The position numbers and the translations under genes were made by a program. The notes under the pieces were generated by a model. That model was not told the origin of the DNA. It saw only the letters and a list, made by a program, of their open reading frames with translations, and did not search any database. From positions 1-61,835 of the forward strand of contig NZ_AASE01000016.1 of the NCBI RefSeq assembly GCF_000168715.1: DNA of 61,835 nt, given 5' to 3'. Shown one piece after another: positions 17,694 to 27,273 of this stretch. This DNA is from Chlorobium ferrooxidans DSM 13031. GTDB taxonomy: Bacteria; Bacteroidota; Chlorobiia; Chlorobiales; Chlorobiaceae. The stretch's first letter is position 1. The number at the start of each line of letters is the position of its first letter.

Positions 17694-19295
17694 ATGAAAA
17701 AAGAACTCTTACTGGGTGCTGAAGCTATTGCTCTCGGTGCTCTTGACGGCGGAATATCCGGCGTCTACGCCTACCCCGGAACCCCTTCGACCGAAATCAC
17801 CGAATACATCCAGAAGAACAGCCATCAAAGGAAAGAGCCGGTGCGCTCTGCCTGGTCTGCGAACGAAAAAACCGCCTATGAAGCGGCTCTCGGTATGTCC
17901 TATGCAGGCAAACGGAGTCTGGTCTGCATGAAGCATGTCGGCCTTAATGTTGCCGCCGATGCCTTTATCAACTCGGCCATTACCGGGGTAAATGGCGGAC
18001 TCGTTGTTGCCGTAGCTGACGACCCGTCGATGCACTCCTCGCAAAACGAGCAGGACAGCCGGGTTTATGGAAAATTCGCCATGCTGCCGGTGCTTGAACC
18101 GGCCTCTCAGCAGGAACTTTACGATGCTACACGAGAGGCTTTTGATCTTTCGGAGTCCTTCAGACTTCCGGTACTGCTCCGGCTTACGACAAGGCTTGCG
18201 CATTCACGCGCAGGAGTCGAAGAGCGGGAGGTGCGCCCGCAGAACAGACTCAACGCCATCCATGCTCCTGAACGCTTTGTCCTGATGCCGCATAATGCCC
18301 GCCGTCAGTATAACCACCTGCTCGGCATGCAGAACAAGCTTGACGCCTATTCAGAGCAGTCATGGCTGAACCGCCTGATTCCCGGAACGGGCTCAACAGG
18401 CGTTCTTGCCTTCGGTATTGCATTCAACTATGTCATGGAGGTTCGGCAGGCTTACGGTATGGAGTTCCCTGTTCTCAAAACCGGCTGCTATCCGATGCCG
18501 AGAAAAGCGATCGAGGATCTCTTCTGCCGCTGCGAAACAGTGCTTGTTGCCGAGGAGGGTTACCCGGTCTACGAAGAGCTGCTGAGAGGCTATTTCGGCG
18601 GCAGGAATATCAGGGGACGCCTCGACGGAACACTCCCGAGGGCGGGAGAGCTCAACGCCGACAGCGTAGCCAAAGCTCTCGGAATTGCTCCGAAAAAGCT
18701 CATACCGGTGCCTGAGATTGTGGCAAACCGTCCCCCGGCACTCTGCAAGGGGTGCGGGCACCGTGACCTTTATGAAGCACTCAACACGGTGATGAGCACC
18801 TGTAGTGAGCGCCATGTATTTTCAGATATCGGCTGCTATACACTCGGAGCGCTCCCGCCTTTCAATTCGATCAGCACCTGTGTCGATATGGGCGCATCGA
18901 TCACCATGGCCAAGGGTGCGGCAGACGCAGGGCTCCGACCGGCGGTAGCGGTAATCGGTGACTCCACCTTCACGCACTCCGGCATGACCGGACTGCTCGA
19001 CGCGGTCAACGACCAGGCACCGATCACGGTTATCATCGCTGATAACGACACTACGGCCATGACCGGCGGCCAGAACTCGTCAGCAACAGGCTCGAAACTG
19101 CATGCAATCTGCCGGGGAATCGGCGTTGATGAACAGCATATCAGAACCATTATTCCGCTGAAATCCCAACTTGAAGAGAACATCGCCATCCTCAGGGAGG
19201 AGATTGCATGGGATGGCGTGTCGGTCGTGCTGGCATACAGGGAGTGTATTGAAGCAGCTGCCCGAAAAAAACGTAACCGGAAAGGAACGCCTTAA
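17694..19295 (+). CDS. iorA: Indolepyruvate:ferredoxin oxidoreductase alpha subunit, lacking the ferredoxin domain
   Basis: 533 residues. IOR oxidatively decarboxylates arylpyruvates to aryl-acetyl-CoA with ferredoxin, or runs in reverse. The N-terminal pyrimidine-binding domain starts with GAEAIALGALDGG and YAYPGTPSTEI; the TPP-binding domain has CKGCGHRDLYEAL near 350, GDSTFTHSG near 420 and NDTTAMTGGQN near 450. Archaeal IorA proteins run on for about 70 residues with two CxxCxxC ferredoxin clusters; this one ends in a basic KKRNRKGTP and iorB starts eight bases later, so the domain is absent. It heads a set with iorB, paaK and an ACT-domain gene. Confidence 0.9.
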   Translation: MKKELLLGAEAIALGALDGGISGVYAYPGTPSTEITEYIQKNSHQRKEPVRSAWSANEKTAYEAALGMSYAGKRSLVCMKHVGLNVAADAFINSAITGVNGGLVVAVADDPSMHSSQNEQDSRVYGKFAMLPVLEPASQQELYDATREAFDLSESFRLPVLLRLTTRLAHSRAGVEEREVRPQNRLNAIHAPERFVLMPHNARRQYNHLLGMQNKLDAYSEQSWLNRLIPGTGSTGVLAFGIAFNYVMEVRQAYGMEFPVLKTGCYPMPRKAIEDLFCRCETVLVAEEGYPVYEELLRGYFGGRNIRGRLDGTLPRAGELNADSVAKALGIAPKKLIPVPEIVANRPPALCKGCGHRDLYEALNTVMSTCSERHVFSDIGCYTLGALPPFNSISTCVDMGASITMAKGAADAGLRPAVAVIGDSTFTHSGMTGLLDAVNDQAPITVIIADNDTTAMTGGQNSSATGSKLHAICRGIGVDEQHIRTIIPLKSQLEENIAILREEIAWDGVSVVLAYRECIEAAARKKRNRKGTP

Positions 19296-19302
19296 CAAAA
19301 CC

Positions 19303-19885
19303 ATGCAGATCAACATTATTCTTGCCGGAGTCGGAGGTCAGGGAATACTGAGCATCGCTGCCGTAATCGATCACGCGGCCCTGCGGGGCGGTCTCACGGT
19401 CCGGCAGGCTGAGGTGCACGGTATGAGCCAGCGAGGAGGTGCGGTGCAGTCACATCTCCGCATTTCCGATACGGAGATCTACTCCGATCTTATTGCCGGG
19501 GGGAACCGCCGACCTGATCCTTTCGGTAGAGCCGCTTGAGGCGCTCCGCTACCTCCCCTGGCTTGCCCCGCACGGGCGGGTGGTAACCGCGACAGAACCC
19601 TTTGTCAATATGGCAGCCTATCCGGCTATGGATGAGATTCTCGCCGAGCTTGACCGGACTAACCGACCGGTGCTGATCAACGCCGCAGAACTTGCCCGCC
19701 AGATAGGCAACACAAGAGTATCCAACATGGTCATGCTTGGAGCGGCATCACCGTTTATCGGCATTGCTTCAGAAGAGATAGAGAGCTCCATAGAGCGGCT
19801 CTTTCAGGCAAAAGGAGCTGATATTGTAGCCATGAATATCAGGGCATTCAGAAAAGGAGAGGAAGTATCACAAACTCAAGCATGA
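19303..19885 (+). pseudogene. iorB: Indolepyruvate:ferredoxin oxidoreductase beta subunit, single frameshift
   Basis: The gene starts at ATG 19303 with ILAGVGGQGILSIAA, typical for the gamma-type domain of IOR beta, and AEVHGMSQRGGAVQSHLR is intact. At the six-G run 19498-19503 one extra G puts the reading into a quick stop at 19539; the next frame continues exactly where expected (TADLILSVEPLEALRYLP) to the stop at 19883-19885. Dropping one G restores a protein of about 193 residues of normal length. It is either a sequencing error, a recent mutation, or slippage at the G run. The end overlaps the paaK start (ATGA). Confidence 0.85.
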
Positions 19886-21192
19886 GCGACATGATCTGGA
19901 ACAAGCAGTATGAGTGCATGGAGCGCGAAGCGCTTCTGAAACTTCAGGGAGAGCGGGTAAAATTGATGGTTAACGGGTCTACGACACCGTCCCTTTCTAC
20001 CGAAAAAAACTTCAGGAAGAGGGAATCCAACCCGCGTGACATCAACACCATTGATGATCTGAAAAAACTCCCCTTTACCACCAAGCAGGACCTGCGTGAC
20101 AACTACCCCTTCGGTCTTTTTACCCTGCCCCAGACCGACATCGTCCGGCTGCACGCATCAAGCGGTACTACCGGCAAATCAACCGTTGTCGGATACTCCC
20201 AAAACGACATTCAGATGTGGAGTGAAGTGGTTGCCCGCTCACTCACCATGGCAGGCGTAACCAACTCCGACATCATTCAGATTGCCTACGGGTACGGGCT
20301 CTTTACCGGTGGACTCGGCCTCCATTACGGCGCAGAGAAGGTTGGAGCCTCGGTCATTCCGATCTCCGGCGGTAACACAAAAAAACAGCTTCAGCTCATG
20401 GAGGACTTCGGCTCTACGGTCCTCGCCTGTACGCCATCCTACGCCGCATACCTCGGCGAAGCCCTTGCTGAAGAGAAAATTGACCGCCGCAACATCAAGC
20501 TCAAAGCTGGAGTTTTCGGCGCCGAGCCATGGACCGAAGGGATGCGCTCACAAATCGAGCAGCTTCTCGGCATCAAGGCCTATGATATTTACGGGTTGAG
20601 TGAAATTATCGGCCCCGGCGTCTCGATGGAGTGCCACTGCCAGAAGGGCATGCATGTATTTGAAGATCACTTCATTCCGGAAATCATCAATCCTGATACC
20701 TGTGAAGTGCTCCCCTACGGAGAGCTTGGTGAACTGGTCTTCACCCCGGCAACCAAGGAGGCGATGCCGCTGATCCGCTACCGGACCCGCGACCTTACCC
20801 GGCTGCATGCCGAAAAATGCGACTGCGGCCGCACTCTGGTTCGAATGGAAAAGTGCGTCGGACGCTCGGACGATATGCTGATTATCCGCGGGGTTAATGT
20901 CTTCCCGTCACAGGTAGAGGCGGTGCTGCTTGAGATGAGCGAAACCAAACCCCACTACCTGCTTGTTGTAGACCGTGAAAACAACCTCGACACGGTTGAG
21001 ATTCAGGTAGAGATCAATGAGCAGTTCTTCTCTGATGAAGTGAAGGAGCTTGAAGCGCTCCGCCAACGGATCAGGGCAAATATAGCAAGCACACTCGGCA
21101 TCAGTGCAACTATCCGCCTTGTTGAACACGGCACAATTGAGCGAAGCATGGGCAAAGCGCAGCGGGTGGTTGACAAACGCAAACTTCAATAA
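19882..21192 (+). CDS. paaK: Phenylacetate--CoA ligase family protein
   Basis: 436 residues, the family's normal length. An AMP-forming enzyme that activates aryl acids to CoA thioesters. The AMP/phosphate loop [15 protein letters not shown] lies near residues 92-106, [10 protein letters not shown] near 236 and the hinge-type [20 protein letters not shown] near 325-345. The start overlaps the iorB stop by four bases. Next to iorAB it could interconvert arylacetyl-CoA and arylacetate, with ATP made or spent depending on direction, as known for such gene sets in anaerobes. Confidence 0.93.
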   Translation: MSDMIWNKQYECMEREALLKLQGERVKLMVNGSTTPSLSTEKNFRKRESNPRDINTIDDLKKLPFTTKQDLRDNYPFGLFTLPQTDIVRLHASSGTTGKSTVVGYSQNDIQMWSEVVARSLTMAGVTNSDIIQIAYGYGLFTGGLGLHYGAEKVGASVIPISGGNTKKQLQLMEDFGSTVLACTPSYAAYLGEALAEEKIDRRNIKLKAGVFGAEPWTEGMRSQIEQLLGIKAYDIYGLSEIIGPGVSMECHCQKGMHVFEDHFIPEIINPDTCEVLPYGELGELVFTPATKEAMPLIRYRTRDLTRLHAEKCDCGRTLVRMEKCVGRSDDMLIIRGVNVFPSQVEAVLLEMSETKPHYLLVVDRENNLDTVEIQVEINEQFFSDEVKELEALRQRIRANIASTLGISATIRLVEHGTIERSMGKAQRVVDKRKLQ

Positions 21193-21207
21193 CGAACAGG
21201 AGTGGCC

Positions 21208-21636
21208 ATGATCATCAAACAACTGTCAGTCTTTCTTGAAAACAGGACCGGACGGCTGACCGAACTGACCGGCATCCTCGCAGAAAATGACATCAACATC
21301 TCGGCATTCAGTATTGCCGATACCGCCGACTACGGCATTCTTCGCATGATTGTCGGGCGTCCCGAACCGGCGGCCGAGATTCTCCGGAAACAGGGCTTTG
21401 CCGTCAAAATCACCGATGTCATCGGCATGATCATCCCGCACAGTCCCGGCAGTCTGCATAAGGCGCTTGAGCTGCTGTCGAGCAACAACGTTGCCATTGA
21501 CTATATGTACGCCTTCGCTTCCGGAGAGTGCAAGGCAACCGTTGTGATCAGGGCTGAATCACTCCAAAAAATTATCGATGTCCTGATGGAGCATAAGATG
21601 GAGTTGTTGCAGGAGGGGGATGTTTATCAGGTTTGA
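21208..21636 (+). CDS. Tandem ACT-domain protein
   Basis: 142 residues from ATG 21208, which has AGGAG upstream; a GTG two codons earlier is possible. Two ACT domains are visible: MIIKQLSVFLENRTGRLTEL at the N-terminus and a second from about residue 70 (MIIPHSPGSLHKALELL). ACT domains bind amino acids. Such free-standing proteins often follow paaK and ior genes and probably sense aromatic or branched-chain amino acids to control the pathway; that is inference from position. Confidence 0.9.
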   Translation: MIIKQLSVFLENRTGRLTELTGILAENDINISAFSIADTADYGILRMIVGRPEPAAEILRKQGFAVKITDVIGMIIPHSPGSLHKALELLSSNNVAIDYMYAFASGECKATVVIRAESLQKIIDVLMEHKMELLQEGDVYQV

Positions 21637-21644
21637 TAGTGAAG

Positions 21645-21689
21645 AAAAGGACTTAAAGGACAACAGAGACGACAAGGACGACAAGGACG
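21645..21689. repeat. Period-9 tandem repeat, five units
   Basis: Units AAAAGGACT, TAAAGGACA, ACAGAGACG, ACAAGGACG, ACAAGGACG, consensus (A/T)(A/C)AAGGAC(N). It begins eight bases after the ACT-gene stop and ends well before the aminotransferase start. Confidence 0.8.
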
Positions 21690-21755
21690 AATGTAAGATA
21701 GAAGAGATGCTGTTCGAGCGCTGATATACCAATTATTTTTTATCAATAGCAAGCA

Positions 21756-22955
21756 ATGCCAAGATTCTCCAAATCTGTTTCATCACTCCGCTCTTCCGAG
21801 ATCAGGGATCTTATGACGCTCGCTTCACGACCGGACATCATCTCTTTTGCTGGGGGGATGCCCGGTAATGACCTCTTTCCCGTCAGGGAGATCGAAGAGC
21901 TCTTCTCACAGCTCAGTGAAAAAACCAAGCAGTCCGCGTTTCAGTACGGCCCTACACCGGGGCTGCCAACCCTCCTTGAATCGCTCGGAGACTTCCTTGA
22001 AAAGAAGGGGCTGCCGGTAAAGGAGAACCGGCTGCTCATCACTACCGGCTCGCAGCAGGCACTCAACCTGCTTGCCAAGGCATTTATAGATCCGGGGGAC
22101 CCCGTGCTGGTTGAAAACCCCTGTTTTATCGGTGCGCTCTCCGCATTCCGCGCCCATGAAGCCGCGCTCAAAGGATTGCCGGTTGATCGCGAGGGTATTT
22201 CGATAGCGGCGCTGCAAGAGGAAATCGCACACAGCGTAAAACCAAAATTTCTCTACATCACGCCATATTTCCACAACCCCGCAGGGCTGCTCTACACTCA
22301 GGATCGCAAGGAGGCGCTTGTTGCTGCACTCCAGGGAGAGGAGATTCCGCTCATTGAGGATGATGCATACGGGGATCTCTATTTTTTTGAAGAGGACCGT
22401 CTGCGCCTCCAGCCGATGAAGTCGATCAATCCCGGCGGAATCGATATCTGCTACACCGGATCGTTCTCCAAAATTCTCGGGCCGGGACTTCGACTCGGCT
22501 GGATGCTTGCACCTGAAGAGATTTACAATAAATGTGAACTGATCAAGCAGTCTGCCGATGCCTGTTCACCGAGCTTCACCCAGGTGATCGCCGACACCTT
22601 CATCCGCTCCGGCCAGATTGACAGCTATATCGCCAGCGTCCGCCAGGAGTATAAGAGGAGGGCCGCCGCCATGGTTGCCGCTCTCCGGGAGCACCTGCCC
22701 GACTATGTAGAGTGGAACGAGCCCAGGGGCGGATTCTATATCTGGCTTACCCTTCCGGAAGGGTGTGATGCCTCCCGGATTTTGCAGATTGCCATTGAAG
22801 GCGGAGCAGTATTCGTCATAGGCCGCACCTTTGACCCGACGCCTTCGGTTGTGCGCAACAATACACTGCGGCTCTCCTACTGTAACAACACCCCTGATCA
22901 GATTGCCGAAGGGATCCCGATTGTCGCCCGCGCCATCCGCCAGATTTGCGGATAA
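21756..22955 (+). CDS. PLP-dependent aminotransferase, class I/II (LysN / MocR-like catalytic type)
   Basis: 399 residues, no N-terminal DNA-binding domain. Conserved stations: ISFAGGMPGNDLFP near residue 29, QYGPTPGLPTLLE near 63, TTGSQQALNLLAKAF near 90, NPAGLLYT near 170, EDDAYGDLYF near 200, and the PLP lysine in SFSKILGPGLRLGW near 234. This is the group that includes 2-aminoadipate and multi-substrate aromatic/branched-chain aminotransferases. With the ior-paaK-ACT genes just upstream it could supply arylpyruvates by transamination; the 120-bp gap with a repeat array leaves cotranscription open. Confidence 0.92.
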   Translation: MPRFSKSVSSLRSSEIRDLMTLASRPDIISFAGGMPGNDLFPVREIEELFSQLSEKTKQSAFQYGPTPGLPTLLESLGDFLEKKGLPVKENRLLITTGSQQALNLLAKAFIDPGDPVLVENPCFIGALSAFRAHEAALKGLPVDREGISIAALQEEIAHSVKPKFLYITPYFHNPAGLLYTQDRKEALVAALQGEEIPLIEDDAYGDLYFFEEDRLRLQPMKSINPGGIDICYTGSFSKILGPGLRLGWMLAPEEIYNKCELIKQSADACSPSFTQVIADTFIRSGQIDSYIASVRQEYKRRAAAMVAALREHLPDYVEWNEPRGGFYIWLTLPEGCDASRILQIAIEGGAVFVIGRTFDPTPSVVRNNTLRLSYCNNTPDQIAEGIPIVARAIRQICG

Positions 22956-23015
22956 AAGCGGAAGAAAGTGGAGAAGAGGGGGAAAAGAGAGTTGAGTGAT
23001 GTGCCGTATTTTCTC

Positions 23016-23051
23016 TCTGTCTTTGATGTCCTTGATGTCCTTGATGTCTTT
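23016..23051. repeat. Period-9 tandem repeat, four units
   Basis: Plus-strand units TCTGTCTTT, GATGTCCTT, GATGTCCTT, GATGTCTTT (on the minus strand AAGGACATC type). It lies between the convergent aminotransferase and sigma-54 regulator genes. Confidence 0.8.
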
Positions 23052-23116
23052 TCATTCCTTTGTTAAAGGCCTTAAGCGATTCCATTGAATCACGTAAAAG
23101 GGTTTATAGCGTTTCC

Positions 23117-25219
23117 CTACTGATACCGTTTTTTGATACACAGCTTGTCGATTCGGGAGTAGAGCGTTTTAGGGTGCATTGCAAGCAGTTCGGCGGCACC
23201 GCCGATGCCGCTCACCCTGCCCTTTGAACGATCAAGGGCCTCAAGTATCAGTTCCCGCTCCAGCACGGCAATATCAAGTTCAAAATCCTGCATGGTTTTA
23301 ACCGCTCCCCCGGAAGGTCGCCCCGCGACAGGCTGCGCCGGAGATAAAATCGAGGAGAAATCCAGTGATGCTCCGTCAGAAACGATAACCGCCTGCTCAA
23401 TGAGATGAGCCAGTTCACGGATATTGCCCTTCCACTCCCGCTCAACAAGACGCTTCATATCACTCTCTTTAAACAGACGAAGCGGTTTGCCGAACTCCCT
23501 TGCATATTTGGCGGCGAAATGGGCAGCAAGCATCGCAATATCATCCCTTCGTTCACTGAGTGGAGGAATAACAAGCGGAAAAACATTGAGGCGGAAAAAG
23601 AGATCCTCGCGAAAGCGCCCCTCGGCTACCTCTTTTGCGAGATCACGATTGGTAGCGGCAAGAACACGCACATCAACCTTGATAATCTGCCTTCCGCCAA
23701 GACGCTCAAACTCACGCTCCTGAAGCACACGAAGCAGTTTGGCCTGCAGCTCAAGCGGCAGCTCCCCTATCTCATCAAGAAAAATCGTCCCCCCCTCTGC
23801 CAGTTCGAATTTACCGATCCTCCGCTCTGTGGCACCGGTAAAACTCCCTTTTTCATGGCCGAACAGCTCTGATTCAATCAGCGGCGCCGGCAGTGCTGCA
23901 CAGTTTATCTTGATCAGTGTGCGCTGCTTTCGGGAAGAGAGATTATGCAACGCCCTGGCAAACAGCTCCTTGCCGGTACCTGTTTCTCCCTGAATAAGTA
24001 CGGTGGCATCAGTCGGCGCGACCTGGCTTACCCGCCGGAGTACTGCGCCAAGTGAGGCGCTCCTGCCGATAATCTCTTCAAAGTTATGCTCCGCCTTGAT
24101 CTCGTCAAGAAGGCAGGTCCGCTCCCCCTCAAGCTTCCGGCGGAGCTCATCAATCTCCTCGAACGCAAGATAGTTCTGCAGGGCAAGGGAGAGCTGGGGA
24201 ACAATCAACCGGACCATTGCCTGATCCTGCTCATCAAAAACACGTGAGGTATCGGAGATAATCAATCCTGCCCGGCTTCCCGGCATATCCCAGAGCGGAA
24301 CGGTAAGCAGGGAGCAGATGCCGAATTTTTCACGGACAAGCGCAAGAATACGGTATGAAGAACAGAGCTGAAGAAAACTTTCCCCGCTGTAGCATCCAGG
24401 AGTAGTGATAAGCGAAAAACTCTCCCGTGCTATCGCTTCGGAATCGACAACCCCAAGCAGCTCATTCGAAGTGACCTGCAAAAAGCCGCTATTGTTCTCG
24501 TGCATAAAATTGTCATAAACACGAAACGAGCCATCCTCACCCATAACCCTTATGCCAAGAAAGGTGCAGGGCATGAGCTTGTCGATCTGCTCGCAGACTG
24601 AAAGCAGCATCCGGTTGCGATCCTTGATGGTAAGCAGGGCATTGTTGACGGCAAGCTGCATGGCGGTCTGCGCTTCGCGCTGCCGGAGCTCCTCGTAGGC
24701 CAGCGCATTGCTGACGGCAACCGCTATCGGGGAAGAAAGGGTTACAAGAAGCCCCTTCTCGCTCTCCAGCCACTTTTTTTTGTCATCCTTTGAAACAAAA
24801 CAGAGAAAGCCGATAACCTTTCCCCCGGTTCGCAGCGGAGCAAGTACAACCTGGCGCATACCGAGTTCATAGAGCACCTGGGGAACAGGAAAATCCGCAG
24901 GAAAACTGCCGATCGACTCTCCGATATTCAGCACGGATACCGTCACATCTCCCAGATGGGGTTCAATCCAGGAGCCGGCTATCGGCCGCTTTTTACGCTC
25001 GACACCATCAGGAAGCTGAAAACGAAGCATTTCAAAAAAAACACTGCTGTAGCGCCGGTCCTTGTCAAAGGTGATAATAACGACGGAATCAAACTCAAAT
25101 ACCAGACGGAGTTTGTCTGTTACTGTCCGGAACAGCTCCTGGGGATCGCGAATGGAACCGACGGCATCGCTTATATACTGCATAAGCATATGCGCCTCAT
25201 GGGATGAAGAGATACTCAT
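23117..25219 (-). CDS. Sigma-54-dependent transcriptional activator with two GAF domains
   Basis: 700 residues. Two GAF-type sensor domains occupy about residues 15-175 and 195-355. The AAA+ core starts near 380: Walker A GETGTGKE at 411, the sigma-54 contact loop as GSFTGA (a common variant of GAFTGA), Walker [13 protein letters not shown], and [16 protein letters not shown] Fis-type helix-turn-helix forms the C-terminus ([17 protein letters not shown] onward). This is the FhlA/NorR-like architecture: ligand or redox sensing by GAF, then ATP-driven opening of sigma-54 promoters. It is divergent from the tolC-usp-emrAB operon, whose upstream region has a consensus sigma-54 promoter, so that operon is the likely target. 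Confidence 0.95.
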   Translation of the reverse strand: MSISSSHEAHMLMQYISDAVGSIRDPQELFRTVTDKLRLVFEFDSVVIITFDKDRRYSSVFFEMLRFQLPDGVERKKRPIAGSWIEPHLGDVTVSVLNIGESIGSFPADFPVPQVLYELGMRQVVLAPLRTGGKVIGFLCFVSKDDKKKWLESEKGLLVTLSSPIAVAVSNALAYEELRQREAQTAMQLAVNNALLTIKDRNRMLLSVCEQIDKLMPCTFLGIRVMGEDGSFRVYDNFMHENNSGFLQVTSNELLGVVDSEAIARESFSLITTPGCYSGESFLQLCSSYRILALVREKFGICSLLTVPLWDMPGSRAGLIISDTSRVFDEQDQAMVRLIVPQLSLALQNYLAFEEIDELRRKLEGERTCLLDEIKAEHNFEEIIGRSASLGAVLRRVSQVAPTDATVLIQGETGTGKELFARALHNLSSRKQRTLIKINCAALPAPLIESELFGHEKGSFTGATERRIGKFELAEGGTIFLDEIGELPLELQAKLLRVLQEREFERLGGRQIIKVDVRVLAATNRDLAKEVAEGRFREDLFFRLNVFPLVIPPLSERRDDIAMLAAHFAAKYAREFGKPLRLFKESDMKRLVEREWKGNIRELAHLIEQAVIVSDGASLDFSSILSPAQPVAGRPSGGAVKTMQDFELDIAVLERELILEALDRSKGRVSGIGGAAELLAMHPKTLYSRIDKLCIKKRYQ

Positions 25220-25362
25220 AGGATCGCAAGAAAGATGATATTCCTAAATAATAGGAAGACAAAATAGAGAATATTCTCATTATTTCAGAACAAGCGAAAA
25301 GAGAAAAGATACTAAACCCTATTTTAATAACATGTTAACTCTATTTTTCTTCCCTTTTCTTT

Positions 25363-25380
25363 CTGGCATACGAATTGCCT
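25363..25380 (+). promoter_or_regulatory. Sigma-54 promoter of the tolC-usp-emrAB operon
   Basis: TGGCATACGAATTGC (25364-25378) matches the -24/-12 consensus TGGCAC-N5-TTGC with correct 10-base GG-to-GC spacing; only the sixth base differs. It points to tolC, 137 bp downstream. A 10-bp palindrome TAACATGTTA at 25328-25337 and purine-rich inverted stretches in the 25290-25360 gap could be activator-binding sites. Confidence 0.8.
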
Positions 25381-25514
25381 TAATAAGTAATAACAGGAAA
25401 GAACACCTTGGGTAAAAGAATAAAGGGCTTCACTATACATTGTTGCGCACGGTTTGAGTCCCGAACGTGTCGGGAGAATACATTTATAGCGCAGCCCGAA
25501 ATCACCGGGAAATA

Positions 25515-26840
25515 ATGAAGAGAATACTGATAAGAGTTGCCGTGTGGACAGGCGCAGCAATGATGCTTGCAATGCCATGCCGGAGTGCTCTCGGAGGAGA
25601 ATCCCCCGAAGGGGTACTGACACTTGAAAAAACAATCGGGCTTGTTCGTGAAAACCACCCGGCCCTGAAAGCCGCAGCCGAAGAAATCACTGCTGCCGAT
25701 GCCCGGGTTACCAAAAGCAGAAGCACCTGGTTCCCTCAGATAACGGCAAGTGCAGGGTACACCTATATTGATCCGGTCTCGGAAATGAGTTTTGGCGGCA
25801 GCGCTCCGATCAAATTCATGCCCAACAACAACTACGACGCCAAAGTCACCGCAAGGGCCACAATATTTGATTTCGGAAAACGGGGAAACGGTGTCGAGCT
25901 TGCACTCTCAGGGAAAAGATCGGCCGAACACGCACTCGAAATTTCCCGCCGGGAGCTCTCCTGGCAGAGTATCCAGCTCTTTTACGGAAATCTTTTGCTG
26001 CACGAAAGCATAAGGGTAGAACAGAAGGAGATTGCGGCGCTGAACAAGGCTCTCGACTTCTCGACAAAACGATACCAGGCAGGATCAGCAACCCGGTTTG
26101 ATCTCCTCTCCACCGAAGTGCGTATCGCTGCCGCCCGGAGCAGAGCGCTTGATCTGGCTCATGCCCTGCGCCGGAACGAACTGGCCCTGCGGCGCCTGAC
26201 GGGCATCGCTGATAACGGACCGTTAACCCTCAATGGCTCATTTTCCGTCACGCCATCCGCAGCAAGAGAAACCGGAATGGTGGCTCAGGCGTTACAGCAG
26301 CGGCTGGAGGTGAAACTTTCAATTGAGAACGAAAAGAGTGCCAGCCAAAAGCGATCCATCGCCATAAAAGAGGGGATGCCGGTCATTACCGGAAGTGCCT
26401 CCTACGGCAGGAGCAATGGCTACCAGCCCGATATTGAGGCGATGCGTAATAACATTGCCGCCGGGCTTCATCTTGAAATCCCCATCTTTTCAGGCTTCCG
26501 TAACCGTGCTGAACGACAGGAAGCCACGGCGCTCATGCATGCCGCCACGTTGCGCAGGCTTGATACCGAGCAGCAGGTAAAAAACGAAGTCGAAGAGATG
26601 CTTGACGGAGTTCAGACCTCATCGAAAAAGCTCCTGACTACCGATGCCCAGGTAAATCAGGCGAAACTCGCTGCCGAACATGCCCGGGCACGATTCGAAA
26701 ACGGTATGGCAACCACGCTTGACCTTCTCGACACGGAAGCTTCACTTTCCCAGGCAGAACTTGCCCGGTTGCAGGCGACCTATGAATACGTAATGAGCAG
26801 CTATGCACTGAAACGGGCAACCGGGGAGGTTTTCTGGTAA
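25515..26840 (+). CDS. TolC-family outer-membrane efflux protein
   Basis: 441 residues from ATG 25515. The N-terminus (KRILIRVAVWTGAAMMLAMP) is a signal peptide with cleavage likely near the following SALGG; an in-frame upstream start at 25467 would hide it and was rejected. Two repeated coiled-coil halves of the OEP family are seen: LTLEKTIGLVRENHPALKAA at the start of the mature part, the ARATIFDFGKRGN strand, and the C-terminal AEHARARFENGMATTLDLLDTE near 405-425. It forms the outer-membrane channel for the EmrAB-type pump encoded after it. Confidence 0.92.
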   Translation: MKRILIRVAVWTGAAMMLAMPCRSALGGESPEGVLTLEKTIGLVRENHPALKAAAEEITAADARVTKSRSTWFPQITASAGYTYIDPVSEMSFGGSAPIKFMPNNNYDAKVTARATIFDFGKRGNGVELALSGKRSAEHALEISRRELSWQSIQLFYGNLLLHESIRVEQKEIAALNKALDFSTKRYQAGSATRFDLLSTEVRIAAARSRALDLAHALRRNELALRRLTGIADNGPLTLNGSFSVTPSAARETGMVAQALQQRLEVKLSIENEKSASQKRSIAIKEGMPVITGSASYGRSNGYQPDIEAMRNNIAAGLHLEIPIFSGFRNRAERQEATALMHAATLRRLDTEQQVKNEVEEMLDGVQTSSKKLLTTDAQVNQAKLAAEHARARFENGMATTLDLLDTEASLSQAELARLQATYEYVMSSYALKRATGEVFW

Positions 26841-26841
26841 T

Positions 26842-27273
26842 ATGACACGCACACTGAAAAAAATTATCTGTGCCGTTGATTTTTCGGCCTGTTCGGATGC
26901 CATGATCAGTTATGCCGCAGAGATGGGGTGTAAAGAGACGGAACTCATTATCCTCCATATTGCTTCTGAAAATGAGCAAAACAAAGGAATTCACGGTATG
27001 CACCTGCATGAGTTTTCCCGTTACAGCAATATCCTTGAACCGCACGGCTCAAACATCCGCTTTGCCTTGCAGCACGGTGATCCGGCAGCAGGCATTCTTG
27101 GCTATGCTGCCGAGCAGCAGGCGGATATGATCATGCTCGGCTCTCACGGCTCCACAGCCCTCACCCGGCTTCTTGTAGGAAGCACTGCAGAAATGGTCAT
27201 GCGCCAGGCTGAGTGCCCTGTTATGGTAATGAAAACACCTGACAACCAGACAAAAAAACATGGAACAACCTGA
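26842..27273 (+). CDS. Universal stress protein (UspA family)
   Basis: 143 residues, one Usp domain. KKIICAVDFSACSDAMI begins the fold, and the ATP-binding type motif GSHGSTALTRLLVGSTAEMVMRQA, i.e. G-x2-G-x9-G-(S/T), is complete near 107-125. It starts two bases after the tolC stop and its end overlaps the next start, so it belongs to the efflux operon. Its role there may be to signal energy or stress state; that is inference. Confidence 0.92.
   Translation: MTRTLKKIICAVDFSACSDAMISYAAEMGCKETELIILHIASENEQNKGIHGMHLHEFSRYSNILEPHGSNIRFALQHGDPAAGILGYAAEQQADMIMLGSHGSTALTRLLVGSTAEMVMRQAECPVMVMKTPDNQTKKHGTT

Noticed and set aside
12475..23051. Period-9 arrays as CRISPR
   Set aside because: Units are 9 bp without spacers and no cas genes are present.
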